Source of the DNA: Planctomycetaceae bacterium
GTDB taxonomy: Bacteria > Planctomycetota > Planctomycetia > Pirellulales > Thermoguttaceae
NCBI GenBank assembly: GCA_031256755.1
Contig: JAIRPZ010000186.1
Span: forward strand, 1 to 5,095
Direction: 5' to 3'
DNA length: 5,095 nt
The stretch's first letter is position 1, and each line of letters opens with the position of its first letter. The notes below the pieces were generated by a model. The model was not told the origin of the DNA, did no database searches, and was given only the letters and a program-made list of their open reading frames with translations. Shown here piece by piece: positions 1 to 5,039 of the stretch. Made by a program: the position numbers and the translations under genes.

Positions 1-15
1 CGCTTACGCTGATCG

Positions 16-75
16 CTGGGCTGGGCTGGGCTGGGCTGGGCTGGGCTGGGCTGGGCTGGGCTGGGCTGGGCTGGG
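16..75. repeat. Perfect CTGGG pentamer tandem array, 12 copies
   Basis: Twelve uninterrupted, mismatch-free copies of CTGGG. The plus strand has twelve GGG tracts separated by 2-base CT loops, a textbook arrangement for stable G-quadruplexes, with enough tracts for three side by side. The minus strand reads CCCAG repeats. Reading frames through it are open on both strands (WAGLG repeats on plus, PSPAQ repeats on minus), but this only reflects the stop-free unit; neither has a credible start and body. The perfect copies suggest recent slippage, so copy number probably varies between strains. It sits in non-coding sequence downstream of tsaD. Confidence 0.95.
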
Positions 76-98
76 CGAAATAACCTCCGCCACAGTCA

Positions 99-129
99 CA
101 ATTCAGATGACCATGTTTCGCACAAAAAA
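99..129 (-). repeat. Left copy of a U-run-associated motif pair
   Basis: Read on the minus strand, TTTTTTGTG (129 to 121) is followed after 11 bases by CATCTGAATTG (109 to 99). The same two words, in the same order and 6 bases apart, follow the terminator stem at the right end of the window on the plus strand. Two exact words of 9 and 11 bases together are unlikely by chance, so a dispersed repeat or 3'-end module is plausible. Its function is unknown. Confidence 0.5.
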
Positions 130-146
130 CCGGGAAAATACCGTTT
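124..146 (-). terminator. Possible weak leftward terminator
   Basis: On the minus strand AAACGG (146 to 141) can pair with CCGGTTT (133 to 127), with one bulged G and a 7-base loop. The sequence continues into a run of six T (129 to 124), part of which lies in the stem. The stem is short and imperfect. It would end transcripts coming from tsaD or from the promoter-like sequence at 169-196. The main support is that the following sequence matches that after the strong terminator at 4837-4867. Confidence 0.3.
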
Positions 147-168
147 CGCGGAAGCATAACGGAAAAGT

Positions 169-196
169 ATTATAACCGATCCAAAGAATTCAGCAA
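169..196 (-). promoter_or_regulatory. Possible leftward sigma-70-type promoter
   Basis: On the minus strand a perfect TATAAT (174 to 169) lies 16 bases after TTGCTG (196 to 191), which matches the -35 consensus only in its first three bases. Transcription would start near 162 and run left through the CTGGG array toward a gene outside the window. The weak terminator candidate at 124-146 lies just downstream, so either that hairpin does not stop transcription, the product is a very short RNA, or the TATAAT is fortuitous. Confidence 0.35.
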
Positions 197-254
197 GAGG
201 GCTGTCCTCGCCGGACGGGGTGTTGCCGCACGGACGTTATTGGGGGGACGTTCT

Positions 255-279
255 CAAAATAATGCCCCGCCGCTGCGGG
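255..279 (-). terminator. Possible weak terminator after tsaD
   Basis: Just past the tsaD TGA, the minus strand has CCCGC (279 to 275), a 4-base loop, and GCGGG (270 to 266), followed by a T-rich stretch with TTTT at 259-256. The 5-bp all-GC stem is short and the T-run interrupted, so termination may be partial. Its position 8 bases after the stop codon fits the end of the sugar transferase-tsaD transcript. Confidence 0.4.
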
Positions 280-286
280 ACTGTTG

Positions 287-1303
287 TCATCTGACGGCAG
301 CATCCAAATCAAGCGGTTCAAACAATCCGGCATTATACCGCTCAACCGCAATCGCCCCCATTACAGCATTGTCCGTACATAAAGAAGGAGGAGCCATAAA
401 CAGGCGGTATCCTTTTTCCCTGACAGCGGTTTCTAATTTCTGCCGGAATCTCGCATTGGCTGCAACACCGCCGCCGACACAAAGCGTGTGCAAGTTGGTT
501 TCTTTCAACGCTTGCAGCGATTTGCCGACCAAACAGTCAACCGCCGCTTCCTGAAACGATGCCGCAACATCCGCAATTTCCTGCGGCAATAACGGAAGGT
601 TGACACGTTCTCCCTTCGATTCGCCGGGACCGAATAAGTGATAGCGCACCGCCGTTTTTAATCCGCTGAAACTGAATGCCAGCCGGTTTTCGTTCAGCAG
701 CGGACGGGGAAAAGCGTATTTTTTCGGATTTCCGGTTTCCGCCGCTTTCTGAATAGACGGCCCGCCCGGATACGGCAAGCCAAGCATCACCGCCGTTTTG
801 TCAAACGCTTCACCGGCAGCATCGTCAATTGTTCCGCCAAGCAGCGTGAAATCAATCGCCCCGCAGCACCGGTACAAACTGGAATGTCCGCCGCTCACAA
901 TCAGACCGATACACGGAAACGGATCAATCCTGAAGGCAACTTTGCAGGCGTAAATATGCGCCTGTAAATGATTCACGGCGATCAGCGGTTTTTGCAGCAC
1001 AAGGGCAAGGGTCTTGGCGGCCATCAGTCCGACCAGAAGCGAACCGGCAAGACCGGGCTGATTGGCAACGGCAACGGCATCAATATCGGCAAGCGTGATA
1101 TTCGCCCTGCGGAGCGTTTCGTCAATGACCGGCAAAATGTTTTCAAGATGGGCGCGGGACGCAATTTCCGGCACTACTCCGCCGAACTTCCGGTGCAGCG
1201 AATCCTGCGAAGCCACCACACTGCCGAGAACTTCGAGCGTATCGGTCACTGCCGCCGCCGCCGTTTCATCGCAAGTCGTTTCGAGTGTCAGAATGACCGT
1301 CAT
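287..1303 (-). CDS. tsaD: tRNA N6-adenosine threonylcarbamoyltransferase TsaD
   Basis: TsaD is the catalytic subunit that moves the threonylcarbamoyl group from threonylcarbamoyl-AMP to A37 of ANN-decoding tRNAs, giving t6A. It acts in the cytoplasm with TsaB and TsaE, neither of which is in the window. The 338 residues match the usual length (about 337). The N-terminus LETTCDETAAA (7-17) is the family's ATP-fold start. Metal ligands are the HxxxH histidines H112 and H116 plus D311 in CTDNAVMGA. Other signatures are SGGHS (137-141), DDAAGEAFDK (160-169), SFSGLKTAVR (211-220) and GGGVAAN (277-283). I chose the ATG at 1303 because it places the ATP-fold motif at the usual distance; a GTG at 1318 would add five residues (MPFNT) and overlap the upstream gene. 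Neither has a Shine-Dalgarno sequence. The sugar transferase gene ends 4 bases upstream on the same strand, so the two are probably cotranscribed. No key residue is missing. Confidence 0.97.
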   Translation of the reverse strand: MTVILTLETTCDETAAAAVTDTLEVLGSVVASQDSLHRKFGGVVPEIASRAHLENILPVIDETLRRANITLADIDAVAVANQPGLAGSLLVGLMAAKTLALVLQKPLIAVNHLQAHIYACKVAFRIDPFPCIGLIVSGGHSSLYRCCGAIDFTLLGGTIDDAAGEAFDKTAVMLGLPYPGGPSIQKAAETGNPKKYAFPRPLLNENRLAFSFSGLKTAVRYHLFGPGESKGERVNLPLLPQEIADVAASFQEAAVDCLVGKSLQALKETNLHTLCVGGGVAANARFRQKLETAVREKGYRLFMAPPSLCTDNAVMGAIAVERYNAGLFEPLDLDAAVR

Positions 1304-1307
1304 TGTG

Positions 1308-2066
1308 TTAAATGGCACGCTTTATCAAAATTTGCGAAAGCCGTTCTTCTTCATTGGAAGAGACCGCATTATTCGGCAGCAAACTCGCGGCCCACGGCGA
1401 TTCCGCCGACCGGCGTGTTAACCGGAAAAATTTGACCAAACTCCGGCTGCCGGGGCATAGGATATTGATTGCAGAACAAAGGAGCAGCCGGAGATCAAGC
1501 CGGAACGAACATTTTTCCATGTACTCGAAATCAAGCACTAATTTCCGGCGGACATCATTCAAATCGGTATCCGGTTCCAGATTGAGTTGGGCAAGTCCGG
1601 TAATGCCGGGCTTGACAAACAAGCGGTATCCGTAGCGGTCAATCCGTTTTTCCAATATCTTGACGAATTCCGGGCGTTCCGGCCGGGGACCGGTCAAAGA
1701 CATATCTCCCCGCAAAACATTATAGAACTGCGGCAAGTCGTCGATATGTGTTTTGCGGAGAATTTTCCCGACGGCGGTGATCCGTTTGTCGTCGCGTGCC
1801 GTCCAAACCGGACCGGTTGCCGCTTCGGCTTCGGCACGCATAGTGCGGATTTTGTAAATCGTAAACGGTCGGCCGTCAAGTCCGAGCCGGATGTGCGAAT
1901 AAAGACAGGGACCCCGCGATGTCAGTTTGACAAAAAAGACCGCAACAGCGGTGATAAGCACTGCCGGAATGATCAACAATACCGCAAGAAAAAAGTCAAA
2001 ATAATACTTCCACCGGTAATAAGGGGAAATTTTCAGCATTATGTAATCGGACGGACTGTCAAGCAT
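1308..2066 (-). CDS. Polyprenyl-phosphate sugar-1-phosphate transferase (bacterial sugar transferase family)
   Basis: Small monotopic phosphoglycosyl transferase of the WcaJ/PglC type, which moves a sugar-1-phosphate from a UDP-sugar to a membrane polyprenyl phosphate and so starts surface polysaccharide or glycan synthesis. Numbering here is from the ATG at 2066 (252 residues). A hydrophobic segment at about 25-46 contains a central Pro (P34), as in the re-entrant helix of this family. Then come KIRTM (72-76), RKTHIDDLPQ (104-113), RGDMSLTGPRPE (119-130), KPGITGLAQ (152-160) and RRKLVLDFEY (173-182). The catalytic pair is usually Asp-Glu; here it is D109-D110. A tail of about 50 residues follows the core. 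The frame continues upstream to ATG 2141 (277 aa) and TTG 2159 (283 aa), but a good promoter overlaps that ATG and would start RNA near 2106, favouring ATG 2066 or ATG 2039 (243 aa). No start has a Shine-Dalgarno sequence. The sugar used cannot be read from sequence, and no other glycan genes are nearby. Confidence 0.9.
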   Translation of the reverse strand: MLDSPSDYIMLKISPYYRWKYYFDFFLAVLLIIPAVLITAVAVFFVKLTSRGPCLYSHIRLGLDGRPFTIYKIRTMRAEAEAATGPVWTARDDKRITAVGKILRKTHIDDLPQFYNVLRGDMSLTGPRPERPEFVKILEKRIDRYGYRLFVKPGITGLAQLNLEPDTDLNDVRRKLVLDFEYMEKCSFRLDLRLLLCSAINILCPGSRSLVKFFRLTRRSAESPWAASLLPNNAVSSNEEERLSQILIKRAI

Positions 2067-2112
2067 ATTTTTTACAACAAATTCAGCACTGCGGCGACGT
2101 GTTTCAGCCCTG

Positions 2113-2140
2113 ATTTTAACACAAATGCTCAAAATGTCCA
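2113..2140 (-). promoter_or_regulatory. Candidate promoter for the sugar transferase-tsaD unit
   Basis: On the minus strand TGGACA (2140 to 2135; 5 of 6 consensus bases) is followed after 16 bases by TAAAAT (2118 to 2113; 5 of 6), with a TG one base before the -10 (extended -10). The predicted start is near 2106. The -35 box overlaps the ATG at 2141, so a transcript from here cannot use that start; leaders to ATG 2066 and ATG 2039 would be about 40 and 67 bases. Confidence 0.55.
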
Positions 2141-2184
2141 TAAATAGCGGAAAAAACAAAATGAAAAAACCGGCGCGGGTTGCC

Positions 2185-2212
2185 TTGTCTTTTCCTCAAA
2201 CCGTGTTAAAAT
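2185..2212 (+). promoter_or_regulatory. Candidate promoter for the pyrophosphatase gene
   Basis: TTGTCT (2185-2190; 4 of 6 consensus) and TAAAAT (2207-2212; 5 of 6) are 16 bases apart, and TG at 2204-2205 makes an extended -10. The 10-mer GTGTTAAAAT also occurs in the opposite-facing promoter, with the same 16-base spacer. The predicted start is near 2219, giving a leader of about 74 bases. The two promoters are back to back with 44 bases between their -35 boxes. Confidence 0.5.
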
Positions 2213-2248
2213 AACCGCCACGATAAAAGACGGTACGAATTTGCGTCC

Positions 2249-2292
2249 GTTTTCCATTTCCCCTATTTTTACACCTTTACACTTTGTTTCCT
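2249..2292 (+). promoter_or_regulatory. Pyrimidine-rich leader without Shine-Dalgarno, directly before the pyrophosphatase start
   Basis: The last 44 bases before ATG 2293 are nearly all C, T and A, with only two G (2250 and 2286), and include a near-tandem octamer, TTTTACAC (2267-2274) then CTTTACAC (2275-2282). There is no purine-rich ribosome binding site. The tract should be unstructured and suits initiation that relies on ribosomal protein S1 or on accessibility of the start codon. That mechanism is inferred. Confidence 0.5.
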
Positions 2293-4809
2293 ATGAAAAA
2301 CATTTACCGTCTTTTGACACCGCTGTTCGCCCTTTTCGCGACCGGCATGACGGCTTTCGCCAGCGAAGCCGACCTCAAAATCCCCTCTATGGCTGAAGGG
2401 AAGTCCCTTTTCGGTATGGACGGGTTTGTGACCCTTTGCCTCGGACTGGTTGTCGTCGTCCTCACTTTCGGGCTTTCCCTTTATTACTTTCAGCAAGTGA
2501 AAAAACTCAACGTCCACAAACGAATGGCGGACGTTGCGAATATCATTTATGCAACCTGCTGCACCTATTTAATGCGGCAAATCTGGTTTCTGTTCTGGCT
2601 CTTTATCATTATCGGTGCTGCTTTCGCCGTCTATGTTTTTGCACCGGGATGGTTCGGAGCCGAGGAAGCCGCACATAATCCGGGAATCCTCATCGCCGAA
2701 GTTCTCCTGTTCACTCTGCTCGGCATTGCCGGCTCAACGATTGTCGCTTGGTACGGCATCCGTCTCAATACTTACGCCAATTCCCGAACCGCTTTTGCCT
2801 CGCTCAAAGGCAAACCGTGGGGCGTTGTCAACATTCCGCTGCAAGCCGGTATGTCCGTCGGTCTTTTCCTCATTTCGCTGGAACTGATTGTGATGGTGAT
2901 TATCCTGCTTTTGGCGAGTATCAAAGGATTTCCTGTCGGGATTTGTTTCCTCGGCTTTGCCCTCGGTGAATCGCTCGGTGCTTCGGCGTTGCGTATTGCC
3001 GGCGGTATTTTCACGAAAATTGCCGACATTGGTTCGGATTTAATGAAAATCGTTTTCAAAGTCGGTGAAGACGACCCTCGCAACCCCGGCGTGATTGCCG
3101 ACTGCACCGGCGACAACGCCGGCGACAGTGTCGGTCCGACCGCAGACGGTTTCGAGACCTACGGTGTTACCGGTGTGGCGTTGATTACCTTTATTACTTT
3201 GGCAATTACTCCTGAAACAGTTGCAAAACTCAATATCGAAGGTCTCACCGCGTCCGCACTGCAAGCCCAGTTAATCGTCTGGATTTTCTTTATGCGGATT
3301 CTGATGGGCTTCCTTTCCGGTGTCGGCTACCTCATCAATCAGCAGTTTGCCGTCAAAGAATACGAACACAAAACCGAAGCGGGTGCCGAGGACTTTGAAA
3401 AAACCCTCACGAATCTGATTTGGATTGCTGCCGGTCTTTGCATTGCGACTTCGTTTGTGTTCAGTTGGCTGATGCTCAATCACCTGCCGCACGGTGCGTG
3501 GTACAAACTTGCCGGTATTATTACCTGCGGAACGCTGGCGGCGGTGCTGATTCCTGAATTCACGAAAATTTTCACTTCGTCCAAATCGAAACACGTTCAG
3601 GAAGTGGTAACAGCGAGCCGTGAAGGCGGTGCCTCGCTGAACATTCTTTCCGGGATTACGGCGGGCAATTTCAGTGCCTTCTGGACAGGCGGTTTGATTG
3701 CCGTTCTGATGGCTGTTGCTTATGGCATTACGCAGTTCACCGGTTTTGAATTTCTCGGCACACACGCTCCGATTTTTGCTTTCGGTTTGGTTGCTTTCGG
3801 TTTCTTGGGAATGGGACCGGTCACGATTGCCGTTGACAGTTATGGTCCGGTGACGGACAACGCCCAGTCAATTTTCGAGTTATCGCAAATCGAGGCGCAG
3901 CCCGGCATCAAAGAAGAAATCAAAAAGGATTACGGTTTTGAACCGGATTTTGAGATGGGCAAACACCTGCTCGAAGCCAATGACGGTGCCGGCAATACAT
4001 TCAAAGCAACGGCAAAACCGGTACTTATCGGAACAGCAGTTGCCGGTGCGACAACGATGATATTTGCCATCATCCTGATGCTTGATAAACTGCAACTCCT
4101 TAACCTTGACCTGACGCAAGCCCCGGTGATTCTCGGTTTGATTTTCGGCGGTGCGGTGATTTTCTGGTTTTCCGGTGCGGCAACGCAAGCGGTGACAACC
4201 GGTGCTTACGAAGCCGTTGAGTTTATCAAACGGACGTTTGATATGAACAAAGCGGAGGCGGATATTAACGATGCGAAAAAAGTCGTGAGTATCTGCACTG
4301 AGTACGCTCAAAAGGGGATGTGGAACATTTTTACTGCGTTGTTCTGTATGACGCTGGCATTTGCTTTCATTGACCCGAACTTCTTCGTGGCGTATCTCGT
4401 TTCGATAGCGATTTTCGGTTTGTTTCAAGCGATTTACATGGCGAATGCCGGTGGTGCGTGGGACAATGCGAAGAAGGTGGTCGAAGTTGATTTGAAACAA
4501 AAGGGGACAGAACTGCATGCCGCAGCGGTTATCGGCGATACGGTCGGCGACCCGTTCAAAGACACTTCTTCTGTTGCTCTTAACCCGATTATCAAGTTCT
4601 CGACATTGTTCGGCTTGCTGGCAACGGAAATTTATTTGGCGATGACCTATCCGAATCCGGTGAAGGATGCTGCGGGCAGTATTACCGGCAAGGGTGAACT
4701 AGGAGCGTATGCGAGTTACACTTGGCTTGTATCGGGCGTGTTCATTGCCATTGGATTGTACTTCGTCTGGCGGTCGTTCTACAAGACCCGGATTCCGGTG
4801 AAGGGATAA
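2293..4809 (+). CDS. hppA: Membrane-bound ion-pumping pyrophosphatase, divergent type (HppA-like)
   Basis: Multi-spanning membrane enzyme that couples pyrophosphate hydrolysis to ion export; 838 residues, longer than many bacterial members (about 670-770). I start at ATG 2293; an in-frame TTG at 2284 would add only three residues. Residues 1-23 look like a signal peptide (basic start, hydrophobic core, AFA before S24). Aligned by hand to plant numbering, the catalytic set is present: R234, K242, D245, D249, E259 in GEDDPRNP, D270, D274, D278, D285, D515 in DSYGPVTDN, N568, D724 and K727 in GGAWDNAKK, D749, D753, K756, D757 and K768. The core motif GDNAGDSVGPTADGFETYG (273-291) departs from the usual DNVGDxAGMxADLFETY, and GNTFKA puts a lysine (K571) where K+-independent enzymes have one. 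These features fit the divergent H+-pumping group known from Chlorobium limicola and Cellulomonas fimi. The gate glutamate is E288, in the prokaryotic rather than the plant position. H+ is the likely ion, but sequence alone does not prove it. The gene has its own promoter and terminator, so is monocistronic. Confidence 0.95.
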   Translation: MKNIYRLLTPLFALFATGMTAFASEADLKIPSMAEGKSLFGMDGFVTLCLGLVVVVLTFGLSLYYFQQVKKLNVHKRMADVANIIYATCCTYLMRQIWFLFWLFIIIGAAFAVYVFAPGWFGAEEAAHNPGILIAEVLLFTLLGIAGSTIVAWYGIRLNTYANSRTAFASLKGKPWGVVNIPLQAGMSVGLFLISLELIVMVIILLLASIKGFPVGICFLGFALGESLGASALRIAGGIFTKIADIGSDLMKIVFKVGEDDPRNPGVIADCTGDNAGDSVGPTADGFETYGVTGVALITFITLAITPETVAKLNIEGLTASALQAQLIVWIFFMRILMGFLSGVGYLINQQFAVKEYEHKTEAGAEDFEKTLTNLIWIAAGLCIATSFVFSWLMLNHLPHGAWYKLAGIITCGTLAAVLIPEFTKIFTSSKSKHVQEVVTASREGGASLNILSGITAGNFSAFWTGGLIAVLMAVAYGITQFTGFEFLGTHAPIFAFGLVAFGFLGMGPVTIAVDSYGPVTDNAQSIFELSQIEAQPGIKEEIKKDYGFEPDFEMGKHLLEANDGAGNTFKATAKPVLIGTAVAGATTMIFAIILMLDKLQLLNLDLTQAPVILGLIFGGAVIFWFSGAATQAVTTGAYEAVEFIKRTFDMNKAEADINDAKKVVSICTEYAQKGMWNIFTALFCMTLAFAFIDPNFFVAYLVSIAIFGLFQAIYMANAGGAWDNAKKVVEVDLKQKGTELHAAAVIGDTVGDPFKDTSSVALNPIIKFSTLFGLLATEIYLAMTYPNPVKDAAGSITGKGELGAYASYTWLVSGVFIAIGLYFVWRSFYKTRIPVKG

Positions 4810-4815
4810 AAATAT

Positions 4816-4839
4816 CTTAAAGATAAAGAACTCTTTAAG
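4816..4839 (+). repeat. Perfect 8-bp inverted repeat just before the terminator
   Basis: CTTAAAGA (4816-4823) and TCTTTAAG (4832-4839) are exact reverse complements separated by 8 bases, starting 7 bases after the pyrophosphatase stop codon. The right arm shares its last three bases (4837-4839) with the 5' arm of the terminator stem, so the full forms of the two hairpins cannot coexist. The AT-rich hairpin is far weaker than the terminator and is more likely to protect the 3' end or be incidental than to act as an antiterminator. Confidence 0.5.
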
Positions 4840-4867
4840 CGGCGGGCAATATGCCCGCCGCTTTTTT
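4837..4867 (+). terminator. Strong intrinsic terminator of the pyrophosphatase gene
   Basis: Twelve perfect base pairs, AAGCGGCGGGCA (4837-4848) with TGCCCGCCGCTT (4852-4863), enclose a 3-base loop. The end of the stem runs into six T (4862-4867). It begins 27 bases after the TAA at 4807. On the minus strand the stem is not followed by a T-run, so it should work only rightward. Confidence 0.93.
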
Positions 4868-4887
4868 GTGTCTGCCCATCTGAATTG
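4862..4887 (+). repeat. Right copy of the U-run-associated motif pair
   Basis: TTTTTTGTG (4862-4870), which includes the T-run of the terminator, is followed after 6 bases by CATCTGAATTG (4877-4887). The same two words occur in the same order on the minus strand at 129 to 99, with an 11-base gap. Just downstream GAATTGCC is repeated (4882-4889 and 4893-4900), so part of the motif is locally duplicated with an 11-base period. Confidence 0.5.
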
Positions 4888-4965
4888 CCTCCGAATTGCC
4901 GTGCCGTTATGTGCTTGTTCTGCACGTCGACATCGGGGAAGAGCGGCGAGTGTCCGGCGGAAGTA

Positions 4966-4987
4966 AAAGCAGCCGGAAAGCAGCCGG
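4966..4987. repeat. Exact tandem duplication of an 11-mer
   Basis: AAAGCAGCCGG occurs twice in direct succession (4966-4976 and 4977-4987), and TTTTTT follows at 4988-4993. The two CCGG blocks could pair as a 4-bp stem before the T-run, which is too weak to call a terminator. The second copy also supplies most of the left outer arm of the adjacent inverted repeat. Confidence 0.8.
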
Positions 4988-5039
4988 TTTTTTCCCGATT
5001 CCTCTGCCGCAGGATTCGGGACGCAGTTCTAAACCGGCT
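4982..5039. repeat. Nested inverted repeat (two-tier stem-loop)
   Basis: The outer arms AGCCGGTTT (4982-4990) and AAACCGGCT (5031-5039) are perfect reverse complements. Inside, CCCGATTCCT (4994-5003) and AGGATTCGGG (5011-5020) pair with one mismatch around a 7-base loop. An unpaired 10-base bulge (5021-5030) lies on one side. No T-run follows on either strand, so it is not a standard terminator. It could be a structured leader of a leftward or rightward transcript, a small RNA, or a protein-binding palindrome; nothing in the sequence decides. Confidence 0.55.

Larger units (their letters stand above)
77..286. other. Non-coding region downstream of tsaD
   Basis: This 210-base stretch lies between the CTGGG array and the tsaD stop codon. 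I find no convincing gene: the plus frame running through the array stops at 173-175, and minus ATG and GTG codons here give only very short frames. It holds a TATAAT box facing left, two weak leftward terminator candidates, a GGACGTT direct repeat (232-238 and 246-252), and a motif shared with the other end of the window. The gene to the left is not visible. Confidence 0.6.

Noticed and set aside
2..175. Open plus frame through the CTGGG array (WAGLG repeats), and a PSPAQ-repeat frame on the minus strand
   Set aside because: A stop-free repeat unit keeps frames open automatically; there is no coding-like sequence beyond the array on either strand.
240..554. 104-residue plus-strand frame
   Set aside because: Mostly antisense to the tsaD 3' end, with no recognisable domain.
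1304..1318. GTG start for tsaD giving five extra residues
   Set aside because: It would overlap the upstream stop codon and extend beyond the usual family N-terminus; the ATG at 1303 fits better, though the GTG cannot be excluded.
968..1435. 155-residue plus-strand frame and an overlapping 119-residue one
   Set aside because: Both lie opposite conserved tsaD motifs and the sugar transferase tail; their sequences are shadows of those genes.
1587..2147. 186-residue plus-strand frame
   Set aside because: Antisense to the core of the sugar transferase, whose motifs are clear in the other strand; no domain seen.
3271..4518. 164- and 212-residue minus-strand frames
   Set aside because: Antisense to conserved pyrophosphatase helices and catalytic motifs; Arg/His/Asn-rich composition typical of shadow frames.
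4952..4976. Resemblance to the bacterial SRP RNA tip (GGAAG followed by AGCAGCC)
   Set aside because: The 5' half of the internal loop (CAGG), the correct spacing around the GGAA tetraloop and a surrounding stem are absent; the AGCAGCC comes from the tandem 11-mer.
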